Assembly: GCF_018885305.1 (NCBI RefSeq)
Contig: NZ_CP076544.1
Location: 248,001-312,000, forward strand
Reading direction: 5' to 3'
Source of the DNA: Curtobacterium sp. L6-1
GTDB lineage: Bacteria; Actinomycetota; Actinomycetes; Actinomycetales; Microbacteriaceae
DNA: 64,000 bases
The position numbers were made by a program, and so were the translations under genes. Shown piece by piece: positions 33,223-41,669 of this stretch (within the stretch, counting starts at the first letter, position 1; every line of letters starts with the position of its first letter). The notes beneath the pieces are model-generated. The model saw only the letters and a list, made by a program, of their open reading frames with translations. It was not told where the DNA came from and searched no databases.

Positions 33223-34173
33223 GTGACACGGCGGACCGCGCTGGCCGCGGTCGCCGTGGCCGTCGCGCTCGGTCTCGGGCTCGCGGGCTGTCAGGCGACG
33301 GCGCGGGCGCCCGTCGGCACCGCCAGCGCGCCGACGACCCGGACGAGCGCGCCGTCGGTGACCCCGACCGCAGCGCCCACGACGGACGCCGCGACCACCC
33401 GTGCGCTGGACGCGCTCGAGTCCGACCACGACGCGCGGCTCGGGGTCGTGGCGATCGACACCGGCACCGGGGCCACCGTCACGCACCGCGCCGGTGAGCG
33501 CTTCGCGTTCGCCTCGGCCGCCAAGGTGTTCATCGCCGCGACGGTGCTCGCGGACGCCTCCGGGCCGGACCTCGACGTCGTCGTGCCGATCACGCAGGGT
33601 GACGTGCTGGCGTACGCCCCGGTCACGTCGCAGCACGTCGGCACCGGGATGACCGTCCGGGCGCTCCTCGACGCCATGGTCCGGTCGAGTGACAACACGG
33701 CGGCGAACCTGCTCGTCGCCCGCGTCGGGGGACCGGCGGCCGTCGAGCGGTGGCTGCGCGGCATCGGGGACGACGTGACGCGCGTCGACCGGGTCGAACC
33801 CGACCTGAACGAGGCGACGCCGGGGGACGAGCGGGACACCACGACCCCGGCCCAGTTCGCGGTCGACCTGCGCGCACTGCTCGTCGGGGACGCACTCGAC
33901 CCGGCCGACCGGGCGCTCCTCGTGGACACCATGCGCGGTACCACCACGGGTGCCGGGACCATCCGCGCCGGGGTGCCCGGCGGGTGGACGGTCGCGGACA
34001 AGACCGGGACCGCGTCGTACGGCGTGCGGAACGACGTCGGTCTCGTCACCCCGCCGAGCGATGCGCCGATCGTCCTCGTCGTGATGACCGGCCACGCCGG
34101 GGCGGACGCCGAGCCGGACGACGGCCTCGTCGCCGCCGCCACCCGCGCCGTCGTCCACGCGCTCGACCGCTGA
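33223..34173 (+). CDS. Class A beta-lactamase, lipoprotein
   Basis: 316 residues. Signal peptide with lipobox LAGC (Cys23), then a Thr/Pro/Ser linker (about 30-58). All active-site elements of class A serine beta-lactamases are present: SAAK (Ser98, Lys101), SDN (156-158), ExxLN (Glu192 to Asn196) and KTG (260-262). The protein should therefore be catalytically competent, either as a beta-lactamase or, less likely, as a DD-peptidase-like relative (Glu192 argues for hydrolysis). Membrane anchoring fits Gram-positive enzymes. Start GTG 33223. It sits 31 bp after the SDR gene; no BlaR/BlaI-type regulator is nearby, so expression may be constitutive. Confidence 0.88.
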   Translation: MTRRTALAAVAVAVALGLGLAGCQATARAPVGTASAPTTRTSAPSVTPTAAPTTDAATTRALDALESDHDARLGVVAIDTGTGATVTHRAGERFAFASAAKVFIAATVLADASGPDLDVVVPITQGDVLAYAPVTSQHVGTGMTVRALLDAMVRSSDNTAANLLVARVGGPAAVERWLRGIGDDVTRVDRVEPDLNEATPGDERDTTTPAQFAVDLRALLVGDALDPADRALLVDTMRGTTTGAGTIRAGVPGGWTVADKTGTASYGVRNDVGLVTPPSDAPIVLVVMTGHAGADAEPDDGLVAAATRAVVHALDR

Positions 34174-34195
34174 CCGCGTCCCCTGTCGCCGCTGC

Positions 34196-35185
34196 TCAGC
34201 GGGGCAGCGTCGCCGCCCACCGGCCGACGGTGTCGTACGCCCGCTCCCGCACCGGTCCGGCCGACAGGACGACGTCGTGCAGCGCACCGTGCAGGCGCCG
34301 CACCGTCACCTCGTCGCCGAGGGACAGGGCCCGCCGCGCGACGGCGTCCACGTTGAGGGCCACGTCCGCCCGTGACATCCCCTCGTTCCACCGCGGCTGC
34401 AGCATGCTCCGGTCGCTGAGCAGGACGAGCACCGGCACAGCGATGCCCAGGCCGCGGGCGACGTGCTCCTGGCCGGTGAACACCGCGGCGAGCCACCCCG
34501 GATGCAGCGGGAAGCCGCGTTCGGGCCGCCAGTGCTGGTCGTACGTCCACGAGCCCTCCGCCGAGCTCGACACGGTGCGGGTGTAGAAGCCGGGGTCGAC
34601 CGCGGGCATCGGGGCGAGTGGGTTGCGCTTCGCGCCGAGCTTGACGACCGGCGCGACGACGGCACGTCCGATCGCGTCGGCCTGGAACTCCAGCCACGGG
34701 CTGTTCAGCACGAGGCCGGCGACCAGGTCCGGGTGGCGCGCGGTCCACAGGGCGAGGGTGAGTCCGCCGGTCGAGTGCCCCATCGGTACGAGGCGACGCT
34801 GCTGCCCCGCGTGCCCGGCACGGATCGCGTCGAGGGCGGCGGCGATGTCCTCGTCGTACGTGTCGAGATCGGTCACGTGGCCGGGCGTCTGGTGCGGGCG
34901 CAGGCTCCGACCGTACTTCCGCAGGTCGAGTGCGTGGAACCGGGCGCCGAGCCGTTCGACCCGCTCGGCGAGCTCGGTCTGGAAGAAGTAGTCGGACCAG
35001 CCGTGCACGTACAGCACGTCGACGTCGTGGAGGGGCCCCGGGTGCGGCCGCAGGTGGTCGGCAGCGTGTCGCCGTCGGCGGACGAGGGTGGCGACGACCG
35101 GTCCCTCGGCGTCGTCACCGAGCGGGAGCTCGAGTCGTTCGTAGGACGGTCCGAGGACGTCCTCGTGCCACCCCGTGTCCGTCAT
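34196..35185 (-). CDS. Alpha/beta hydrolase (serine lipase/lysophospholipase type)
   Basis: 329 residues. Core motifs: oxyanion HGWSDYFF (61-68), nucleophile elbow GHSTGG with Ser138, and His303 in LHGALHDVV. The acid is probably the Asp in VLLSDRS. Resembles PldB/YtpA-type lysophospholipases or monoacylglycerol lipases; no signal peptide, so cytoplasmic. ATG 35185 gives MTDTGWHEDV. It is convergent with the beta-lactamase gene (22 bp between stops) without a clear terminator in the gap. Confidence 0.82.
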   Translation of the reverse strand: MTDTGWHEDVLGPSYERLELPLGDDAEGPVVATLVRRRRHAADHLRPHPGPLHDVDVLYVHGWSDYFFQTELAERVERLGARFHALDLRKYGRSLRPHQTPGHVTDLDTYDEDIAAALDAIRAGHAGQQRRLVPMGHSTGGLTLALWTARHPDLVAGLVLNSPWLEFQADAIGRAVVAPVVKLGAKRNPLAPMPAVDPGFYTRTVSSSAEGSWTYDQHWRPERGFPLHPGWLAAVFTGQEHVARGLGIAVPVLVLLSDRSMLQPRWNEGMSRADVALNVDAVARRALSLGDEVTVRRLHGALHDVVLSAGPVRERAYDTVGRWAATLPR

Positions 35186-35220
35186 GGGTCGTTCCTACCC
35201 CTCGTCGCTGCGCGACCACG

Positions 35221-35268
35221 GACGGACGGGAGGCTCCCCACCGGCTGGTGGGGAGCCTCCCGTCCGTC
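35221..35268. terminator. 48-bp terminator hairpin, copy 1
   Basis: Perfect 22-bp stem (35221-35242 with 35247-35268), loop GGCT, 28 bp past the stop of the siderophore-binding gene. It has a GGGAGGC core. It is the exact reverse complement of the hairpin at 41590-41637. Confidence 0.88.
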
Positions 35269-35296
35269 AGGCCGCACGGCCGTCGGACCGCTCGGG

Positions 35297-36313
35297 TCAG
35301 GCGACCGGCTTGCTGTCGTCGATCCAGCCCGCGAGCTGCGTCATGTACTCCGCCTGCGAGGCGTAGTCGAGGGCCGGGAAGGTCCAGCTGTGCACCTGGC
35401 CCGCCTCGAGCGCCGGGTTGTCGGCGAAGGTCGGCTGCTTCTCGAGGTCGGCGACCTGGTAGCCCTGCTGGGACAGCAGGATGACGTCGCCCGAGATCTG
35501 GCCCGCGTTCTCCCAGCTGTAGATGCCCCAGTACCAGCCCTTCGGCTTCGGGACGACGAAGTCCACGCCGAACTCGGTGTACATCTGCAGGGTGGGCTCG
35601 TCGGACGGGCGCGTGACGTAGGCGCCGTCGCCGTCCGCGTACATCGACACGATCGAGACGTCGTTGTCCTTCGCGGCCTTCTCGAGCGCGTCCTTCGCGG
35701 TGTCGAAGTCCTGCTCGGCGGCCTCGACGGTGGACTCCTCCGCGCCCAGCGACTCGGCCAGGTCGGCGATGTGCTCGATGACGTCCTCGCCCTCGCCGCC
35801 CCACTTCACGGCGGCGACCGGGGCGATGGCCTCGACCTGCTCCTGCTGCTGCTTGTCCTTGAAGCCGTAGAGGGGCGACTTCGGGTCGAGCGTGCCCTTC
35901 TCGTCGGTCGGGTACACGGAGGTCACGACCAGGTCGGGCTGGAGCGCCGCGAGCTGCTCGAGGTCGATGTCGCCGTAGCCGGTGCCGAGCTGCGTGATGC
36001 CGTCGGTGTCGAGTCCCGCGAAGCGCTTGTCCTTCGCCATGGTCAGCTGACCGAACGTGCCGACCGGGCGCAGGCCGTACTCGATGAACGAGATCGCGAC
36101 GTCGTTGAGGACCACGACCCGCTTCGGCGTGTGGTCGACCTGCACGGTCGCGCCGGTGGCGTCCTCGTACGACCAGGGGCCGGAGGACGCGCTCGCGTCG
36201 CTGCCGGCGTCGTCGGAGCCACCGGTGCTCGAGCAGCCGGTCAGGATGAGGGCCGTCGCGGTGACGGCGGTCAGGAGGGCGGCACGTACGGAGCCGCGGC
36301 GGGGAGTCTTCAC
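35297..36313 (-). CDS. Iron-siderophore ABC transporter substrate-binding lipoprotein
   Basis: 338 residues. Lipoprotein signal ending LTGC (Cys27), Gly/Ser/Asp linker, then a FecB/FhuD-like fold: PKRVVVLNDVAISFIEYGLRPVG, LQPDLVVTSVYPTDEK and a long connecting helix (about 160-205). It should capture a ferric siderophore at the cell surface for the permease genes upstream on the same strand. The start is GTG 36313, immediately next to a DtxR box; TAGGCT within the box is 8 nt from the GTG, so the transcript is probably leaderless. It has its own iron-regulated promoter apart from the permease operon. Confidence 0.88.
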   Translation of the reverse strand: MKTPRRGSVRAALLTAVTATALILTGCSSTGGSDDAGSDASASSGPWSYEDATGATVQVDHTPKRVVVLNDVAISFIEYGLRPVGTFGQLTMAKDKRFAGLDTDGITQLGTGYGDIDLEQLAALQPDLVVTSVYPTDEKGTLDPKSPLYGFKDKQQQEQVEAIAPVAAVKWGGEGEDVIEHIADLAESLGAEESTVEAAEQDFDTAKDALEKAAKDNDVSIVSMYADGDGAYVTRPSDEPTLQMYTEFGVDFVVPKPKGWYWGIYSWENAGQISGDVILLSQQGYQVADLEKQPTFADNPALEAGQVHSWTFPALDYASQAEYMTQLAGWIDDSKPVA

Positions 36314-36314
36314 A

Positions 36315-36333
36315 TTAGGTGAGCCTAACCTAA
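36315..36333. promoter_or_regulatory. DtxR/IdeR iron box of the siderophore-binding gene
   Basis: TTAGGTGAGCCTAACCTAA matches the consensus at 18 of 19 positions. It ends 1 nt before the GTG start (minus strand) and contains the presumed -10 TAGGCT (36327-36322). Confidence 0.92.
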
Positions 36334-36354
36334 CCTGTACGGATGCACCAGTTC

Positions 36355-36382
36355 CGCGCCGCGACCCCGGCCGGGAGGCGCG
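36355..36382 (-). terminator. Hairpin after the siderophore ABC operon
   Basis: CGCGCC (36355-36360) pairs with GGCGCG (36377-36382) around a 16-nt loop that itself can pair CCCGG/CCGGG. It abuts the ATPase stop codon; GGGAGGCGCGTCA at this stop is also found at the nucleotidase stop (11725-11737). Confidence 0.5.
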
Positions 36383-37231
36383 TCAGACGTCGTGCTCGTC
36401 GGCCTCCGGCACCACCATGGGCGCGCCCGTCACCGGGTCCGGGACCACGCGGGCGTGCAGCCCGAACGCCTCCTGCAGGACGGCCGGCGTGAGGACGTCG
36501 ACGGGTGCCCCGTCGGCCACGACCCCGCCGTCGTGCAGCACCACGAGGCGGTCCGAGTACCGCGCGGCCAGGGTCAGGTCGTGCAGCACCATGACGACGG
36601 TCGCGCCCTGCTCGCGGTTGATCCGCCGGACGAGCCGCAGCACGTCGAGCTGGTGGGCGAGGTCGAGGTAGGTCGTCGGTTCGTCGAGGAGCAGGGTGTC
36701 CGCGCGCTGGGCCAGGACGAGCGCGATCCAGGCACGCTGGCGCTGCCCGCCGGACAGGCTGGCGACGTCCCGGTGCGCGACGTCGGTCAGACCGGTGGCG
36801 GCGATGGCGTCCTCGGCCACGGCCGCGTCCTCGGCCGTCCACGGGCGTGCCCACGACTGGTGCGGGTTCCGCCCGCGCATCACCAGGTCGAGCACGCTGG
36901 TGCCGGACGGGGCGAGCGGGGACTGCGGGAGGATCGCGAGCTTCCGCGCGACGGCCCGGTTCGCCTCCTTCCGGATCGGCGCTCCGTCCAGGAACACCTC
37001 GCCGGACTGGGGTTTGAGGACACGGCCGAGCGCCTTGAGGAGCGTCGACTTGCCGCAGCCGTTCGCGCCGAGGAACGTCGTCACGGTGCCGCGGGTGATC
37101 TCGAGGTCCAGGTCGCGGAGCACCGGGTGCCGGTCGTACCCGACGGACAGGCCACGAGCCTCCAGCACGGGCGCCGCGTGCGGTCGGACCGTCGTCGTCG
37201 CGGTCGGGACCGAGGGGGTCGTCGTGGTCAT
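36383..37231 (-). CDS. Siderophore ABC transporter ATP-binding protein
   Basis: 282 residues of the FepC/FhuC class. Walker A GANGCGKST (55-63), signature LSGGQRQRAWIAL, Walker B TLLLDEPTTYLD, and the switch His in VLHDLTLA. It powers import by the two FecCD-type permeases encoded just upstream. ATG 37231 has AAGGAGA about 7 nt upstream and overlaps the permease stop (ATGA). Last gene of the three-gene operon beginning at 39461. Confidence 0.93.
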   Translation of the reverse strand: MTTTTPSVPTATTTVRPHAAPVLEARGLSVGYDRHPVLRDLDLEITRGTVTTFLGANGCGKSTLLKALGRVLKPQSGEVFLDGAPIRKEANRAVARKLAILPQSPLAPSGTSVLDLVMRGRNPHQSWARPWTAEDAAVAEDAIAATGLTDVAHRDVASLSGGQRQRAWIALVLAQRADTLLLDEPTTYLDLAHQLDVLRLVRRINREQGATVVMVLHDLTLAARYSDRLVVLHDGGVVADGAPVDVLTPAVLQEAFGLHARVVPDPVTGAPMVVPEADEHDV

Positions 37232-38376
37232 CGGGACATCTCCTTGCGGTGACGGATGAGGAGCCAGATCAAGTAGGGCGCACCGATCACGGTCGTGACG
37301 ATGCCGACGGGCACCTGCCAGGGGAACGCCGACCGGGCGAGCAGGTCCGCGCCGAGCACGAGCACCGCGCCGAGCGCCGCGGACAGCAGCAGCGGCGGCC
37401 GGTTCGTGCCCGCCAGCCGGAGTGCGACCTGCGGGACCACGAACGCGACGAACCCGACCGGGCCCGCGGCCGCGACCGCCGCGGCCGTGAGGACGACCGC
37501 GAGGCCGATGACGAGCAGGCGGTGGCGCTGGACGCCGAGCCCCACGCCGGTCGCGACCTCGTCCCCGAGCTGCCCGATGCCGAGCGCGGCCGAGGTGGCG
37601 AGGGCGATCGGGACCCCGACCGCGGCGATGACGAGCAGCGGCCAGACCGTCGTCCACGAGGTGCTCGAGAGGCTGCCGACGAGCCACTGCGACGCGGCCG
37701 TGGCCTGGGTGATCTTGGCGCGGACGAGCAGGTAGCTCGTCAGGGCGTCGAGCGTCGCGCTCACGCCGATGCCGACGAGGATGAGCCGGTGGCTCTGCAC
37801 GCCACCGCGCCAGCCGAGGCCGTACACGATCGTCGCGGCCACGAGGGCGCCGATCGTCGCCGCCACCGGGATGCCACCGCCGAGCACGAGCGCGCCCACC
37901 GAGTAGCTCCCGCCGCCGAGCACGACCGCGGCGACCGCACCCACGCTCGCGCCCGACGTCACACCGATGATGTCCGGCGTCCCGAGCGGGTTCCGCGTGA
38001 AGGTCTGGGTGAGGGCGCCCGCGACCGCCAGGGTCACCCCGACGAGGGCACCCGTCAGCACGCGGGGGAGGCGCAGGGTCGTCACGATGAACTGGTCCGG
38101 CCCGGAGCCCAGCCCGAGCAGTGCCCGGACGACGGTGCTCGGTGCGATGAACGTGGACCCGATCGCGACCCCGAGCACGACGAGCAGCAGGGCGGCCACG
38201 ACGGCGACGACGGACGTGGTCAGGACGCGCGGACGCCAGGCGAGCCCGACCGGTCCGATCCGGACACCGCGGCGGGCACCCCGGTCGGTGCCGGTGCCGG
38301 TGCTCGTGTCGGTCCTCGTGCTGTCCGGGACGCCGGAGGCGGTGGTCCCGCGGGTGGCCGTCGGCGCGCCGCTCAC
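37228..38376 (-). CDS. FecCD-family siderophore ABC permease (second subunit)
   Basis: 382 residues, with about nine or ten membrane helices after a polar Thr/Arg-rich N-terminus of about 45 residues. FecCD hallmarks: LRLPRVLTGALVGVTLAVAG, NPLGTPDIIGVTSGA, and GPVGFVAFVVPQ (the ATPase-coupling region). FepG/FhuG-like. The start is GTG 38376, which overlaps the stop of the first permease (GTGA); an ATG is not available at a sensible place. Translationally coupled on both sides. Confidence 0.92.
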   Translation of the reverse strand: MSGAPTATRGTTASGVPDSTRTDTSTGTGTDRGARRGVRIGPVGLAWRPRVLTTSVVAVVAALLLVVLGVAIGSTFIAPSTVVRALLGLGSGPDQFIVTTLRLPRVLTGALVGVTLAVAGALTQTFTRNPLGTPDIIGVTSGASVGAVAAVVLGGGSYSVGALVLGGGIPVAATIGALVAATIVYGLGWRGGVQSHRLILVGIGVSATLDALTSYLLVRAKITQATAASQWLVGSLSSTSWTTVWPLLVIAAVGVPIALATSAALGIGQLGDEVATGVGLGVQRHRLLVIGLAVVLTAAAVAAAGPVGFVAFVVPQVALRLAGTNRPPLLLSAALGAVLVLGADLLARSAFPWQVPVGIVTTVIGAPYLIWLLIRHRKEMSR

Positions 38377-39461
38377 AGCGACACCAGCGATCGGCGACGG
38401 GCGACGGCGACGAAGACCGGGCCGCCGATGACGGCGAGCACGATGCCGACCGCGACCTCGGCGAACCCGCCGATGAGTCGACCGACCACGTCGGCGAGCA
38501 GCACGAGTGCGGCACCGAGCAGCGCCGACGCCGGCAGGGTCCACCGGTGGCCCGTGCCGACGACGGCACGCGCGACGTGCGGCACCGTGAGGCCGACGAA
38601 GCCGATCGGCCCGGCGGCGGCGGTGGCACCGGCGGCCAGGAGCGTGATCCCGCCGAGGCCGACGAGTCGCGCGGTCAGCAGGTCCTCGCCGAGTCCCTTC
38701 GCGAGCTCCGACCCGAGGCCGAGCGCGTCGAGGGCGCGCGTGTTCCAGATCGCCAGGACGAGGCCGACCGCCATGAACGGCCACGCGGCGGCGAGCACGT
38801 CGAGCTGCCGGCCGGACAGCGAACCGACGACCCAGAGGCGGTAGGCGTCGAGGGAGTCCTGGTCGGTGAGCACGATGAAGGAGGTCAGCGCCCCGAGCAG
38901 GGCGGACACCGCGGCCCCGGCCAGGGCGAGGGGCACCGGGCTCGCGGTGCCGCTGCCGGCGACGGTGACCGAGAAGACGACGACGCTCGCGACGATCGCC
39001 CCGACGAGCGCGAACCACACCGACGCACTGGTGCTCGTGACGCCGAGGACGAAGACGCCGAGCACGACGGCCAGTCCCGCACCGGCCGAGACGCCGAACA
39101 AACCGGGATCGGCGAGCGGGTTCCGGGTGTGGCCCTGCATGAGCAGCCCGGCGATCCCGAGCGCGGCACCGACGGCAGCGCCGATGAGGGTGCGGGGGAT
39201 GCGGGAGCCCCAGACGATCGCCTCGTCGGTGCCGGACCCGCTCCGCGTCAGCCCCGCGAGCACCCGGTCGACGCCGATGTGGTTGCTGCCGAGGAGCATG
39301 CTCGCCACCGCCGCGCCGAGGACCAGGACGGCCAGTCCGAGCAGGACCGCGATCCGCCGACGGGCGGTCCGACGGTGCACGCCGGTCGCGCCGACCACCG
39401 CTCCGGGCGGGGCGGGCGGCGCGGTCGGGACAGCGAGGGGAGGGGGTGGCACGGAAGCCAT
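38373..39461 (-). CDS. FecCD-family siderophore ABC permease (first subunit)
   Basis: 362 residues, polytopic. Hallmarks: SRIPRTLIGAAVGAALGIAGLLMQ, NPLADPGLFGVSAGA and GPIGFVGLTVPH. FepD/FhuB-like partner of the downstream permease. The first 30 residues are Pro/Ala-rich. ATG 39461 lies just 19 bp from the divergent reductase ATG, and the DtxR box fills the gap; TAACCT is only 3 nt from this ATG, so transcription may begin at or just inside the gene and a downstream start (for example GTG, residue 4) is possible. Confidence 0.92.
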   Translation of the reverse strand: MASVPPPPLAVPTAPPAPPGAVVGATGVHRRTARRRIAVLLGLAVLVLGAAVASMLLGSNHIGVDRVLAGLTRSGSGTDEAIVWGSRIPRTLIGAAVGAALGIAGLLMQGHTRNPLADPGLFGVSAGAGLAVVLGVFVLGVTSTSASVWFALVGAIVASVVVFSVTVAGSGTASPVPLALAGAAVSALLGALTSFIVLTDQDSLDAYRLWVVGSLSGRQLDVLAAAWPFMAVGLVLAIWNTRALDALGLGSELAKGLGEDLLTARLVGLGGITLLAAGATAAAGPIGFVGLTVPHVARAVVGTGHRWTLPASALLGAALVLLADVVGRLIGGFAEVAVGIVLAVIGGPVFVAVARRRSLVSL

Positions 39462-39462
39462 A

Positions 39463-39481
39463 TTAGGTTAGCCTTCCCTCA
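39463..39481. promoter_or_regulatory. DtxR/IdeR iron box shared by divergent siderophore genes
   Basis: TTAGGTTAGCCTTCCCTCA matches the consensus at 16 of 19. It fills the whole gap between two divergent start codons (39461 minus, 39481 plus), so one repressor site would block both. TAGCCT (39469-39474) is 6 nt before the reductase ATG. Confidence 0.88.
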
Positions 39482-40302
39482 TGGCGAAGATCCCGAGGCT
39501 GATGCCCGAGAACCCGCGGCTGTTCCGGGCACGGGTCGTGCGCACCGGACGGCACACCCCGTCGATCCAGCGCGTCACCATCGCGAGCGACGAGATCCGC
39601 GACTTCCCCTTCCTCGGCTTCGACCACTGGTTCCGCCTGTTCCTGCAGCGGCCCGAGCAGGACGCCTTCCGCATGCCCGACATCGACGGCAGCAAGTGGT
39701 GGCCGCAGTACCTCCGCATCCCCGAGGACGCCCGGCCGCACTGCGCGAACTACACCGTCGCCGGGCACCGGCCCGAGCTCGGCGAGATGGACGTCGACTT
39801 CGTCGTGCACACCACCGCCGACGGCGAGCTCGAGGGCCGCGCCGCGATCTGGGCGTGCGGCGCCCGACCCGGCGACGAGCTCGCCCTGCTCGACCAGGGC
39901 TGCATCTTCGACTGCCCGGACGACGCGAGCGAGGTCGTCATCGCCGCCGAGGAGACCGGGCTGCCCGCCGTCGTCGGCATCGCACGCTCCCTGCCGCGTG
40001 ACGCCGTCGGCCGCATCATCCAGGAGGTCCCGACCGCCCTGGACGTCCGCGACCTCGACGCCCCCGCCGGCGTCACCGTCACCTGGCTCGTCCGGACCGA
40101 GGGCGCCGTCCCCGGCCGCGCGGCGCTCGCCGAGCTCCAGCGGCACGTGCCCTGCGACGACCTCGGGTACGCCTTCGTCGTCGGGGAGTCCCGGCTCGCC
40201 ACTGAGGGCCGTCGCCACCTGCACCGGGCCGGACTGCCGAAGTCGCGCATCACGTTCTCGGGCTTCTGGAAGCACGACGCCCGACTGCCCGTCCCCGCCT
40301 GA
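39481..40302 (+). CDS. Siderophore-interacting protein (FAD-dependent ferric reductase)
   Basis: 273 residues of the ViuB/SIP family. FAD-binding region HCANYTV (family RxYT type, with the Arg replaced) and VDFVVHT; GDELALLDQGCIF forms the flavin phosphate loop; FVVGESRL and the C-terminal FWKHDA match the NAD(P)H domain ending. It releases iron from imported ferric siderophores in the cytoplasm. No SD; TAGCCT is 6 nt before ATG 39481, so it is probably leaderless. MAKIPRLMPENP also allows an alternative start at ATG 39502. Confidence 0.9.
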   Translation: MAKIPRLMPENPRLFRARVVRTGRHTPSIQRVTIASDEIRDFPFLGFDHWFRLFLQRPEQDAFRMPDIDGSKWWPQYLRIPEDARPHCANYTVAGHRPELGEMDVDFVVHTTADGELEGRAAIWACGARPGDELALLDQGCIFDCPDDASEVVIAAEETGLPAVVGIARSLPRDAVGRIIQEVPTALDVRDLDAPAGVTVTWLVRTEGAVPGRAALAELQRHVPCDDLGYAFVVGESRLATEGRRHLHRAGLPKSRITFSGFWKHDARLPVPA

Positions 40303-40340
40303 GCCGGACCGGCCGCGCACCGCTGTGGCACGCTGTGCCC

Positions 40341-41135
40341 ATGGGGGAACAGCAGCGACGACACGTCCGACGCACGACCACGACCACGGCCGCGGCGGGG
40401 GTGTTCGCGGCGCTCGTCCTGCTCGTCACCGGGTGCGCCTCCCTGCCCGTCGGCGGGCCCGCCACGGACCCGACCGACGCCGCGGCACCACGACGGACCG
40501 CGCCGGCCAGCCCGCGGCCGACAGCGTCACCGACGCCCACACCGACCGCGACCACACCGCCCGTCGCCGAGCTCGTCGGGGTCACGCTCGACGCCGGTGA
40601 CGTCGGCGAGGGCGCCCCGGCCACCGTGTCCGGCACCGGCCCGTCCGACGTCGCCTTCCACGTCCGCGGGGACTTCGCCGTCGTGATGGACCTCGACTGC
40701 TCGCGCTGTACGGGCACGGCCACCGTCACGGCACCCGGACGGATGACCCCGTTCGGCGAGGCGACGGCACCCCTGCGGGCCTCGTTCCTCACCGGCGTGA
40801 TGCAGGCGGACCCGGCGGAGCAGATGCTCATCGTGCAGGCGGACGGCCCGTGGTCGATGACGATGCGGAGCTGGAACGACCTGACGACGGTGTCCGGGCC
40901 GCAGTCCGGCACCGGTCCCGCCGTGCTCTTCTTCTCGGACGACGTCGCGCACGTGCAGGTCGACTACACGCCCGCCGACGGCGACGACCGGTTCGCCGCG
41001 CGGGTGTTCACGACCTCGGACCGCACCCGGCTGTTCGGCGACACCGAGGCGTTCTCCGACACCTTCGACGCGGACCTGCCGGGCGTCGTCGCGATCTCGA
41101 CGAACGGGTCCTGGTCGGTCCGCCCCACACCGTGA
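40341..41135 (+). CDS. Hypothetical lipoprotein
   Basis: 264 residues. Basic N-terminus (QQRRHVRRT), hydrophobic segment and lipobox VTGC (Cys about 30). A Pro/Thr/Ser linker (about 40-75) leads to a beta-rich domain with a CSRC pair in MDLDCSRCTGT, which might form a disulfide or bind metal. No family recognised. It follows the siderophore reductase by 38 bp on the same strand but no iron box precedes it, so its part in iron uptake is uncertain. Confidence 0.7.
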   Translation: MGEQQRRHVRRTTTTTAAAGVFAALVLLVTGCASLPVGGPATDPTDAAAPRRTAPASPRPTASPTPTPTATTPPVAELVGVTLDAGDVGEGAPATVSGTGPSDVAFHVRGDFAVVMDLDCSRCTGTATVTAPGRMTPFGEATAPLRASFLTGVMQADPAEQMLIVQADGPWSMTMRSWNDLTTVSGPQSGTGPAVLFFSDDVAHVQVDYTPADGDDRFAARVFTTSDRTRLFGDTEAFSDTFDADLPGVVAISTNGSWSVRPTP

Positions 41136-41166
41136 CGGCCGTCCGGCGGCCGGGTAGCCTCGCGCC

Positions 41167-41550
41167 ATGAGCTGCCGTCTGAGCGAACTCGTCCTCAACT
41201 GCGACGACCCGGCGACCCTGGCGCGCTTCTGGTGCGCGGTCCTCGACCACGTCGTCCTCGGCGAGGACGAGGACGGCATCGAGATCGGCCCGGCGTCCGG
41301 CTTCGGCGGGGCCGCGCCGACGATGATCCTCACCCGCGTCCCGCACGCGAAGCGTCAGCCGCTCCGCCTGCACCTCGACGTCAACCCGGTCGACCGCGAC
41401 CAGGACGCCGAACTCGAGCGGCTCCTCGCCCTCGGCGCGCGCCCGGCCGACGTCGGCCAGACCGGGGACGAGTCCTGGCACGTGCTCCAGGACCCGGAGG
41501 GCAACGAGTTCTGCCTGCTGCGCAGACGGCTCGCGCCGCTCGCCGACTGA
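41167..41550 (+). CDS. VOC-family (glyoxalase-like) protein
   Basis: 127 residues. Begins SELVLNCDDPATLARFWCAVLD, the classic first beta-alpha unit of the vicinal oxygen chelate fold, and ends WHVLQDPEGNEFCLL, the last metal-ligand strand (Glu in DPEGNEFCL). HLDVNPVDRD supplies the central ligand. Role could be glyoxalase, dioxygenase or antibiotic-resistance type; not assignable. Leaderless pattern: TAGCCT (41155-41160), 6 nt, ATG 41167. Confidence 0.8.
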   Translation: MSCRLSELVLNCDDPATLARFWCAVLDHVVLGEDEDGIEIGPASGFGGAAPTMILTRVPHAKRQPLRLHLDVNPVDRDQDAELERLLALGARPADVGQTGDESWHVLQDPEGNEFCLLRRRLAPLAD

Positions 41551-41588
41551 CCGTCCGACGCGCGCCCGGTGGTCACGAGCCGACCACA

Positions 41589-41638
41589 CGACGGACGGGA
41601 GGCTCCCCACCAGCCGGTGGGGAGCCTCCCGTCCGTCG
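41589..41638. terminator. Terminator hairpin, inverted copy 2
   Basis: Perfect 23-bp stem (41589-41611 with 41616-41638), loop AGCC, between convergent genes. The inner 48 bp equal the reverse complement of 35221-35268. Confidence 0.88.
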
Positions 41639-41669
41639 TCCGGTCCGGACCGTCGGTCCGGCCGTGCCC

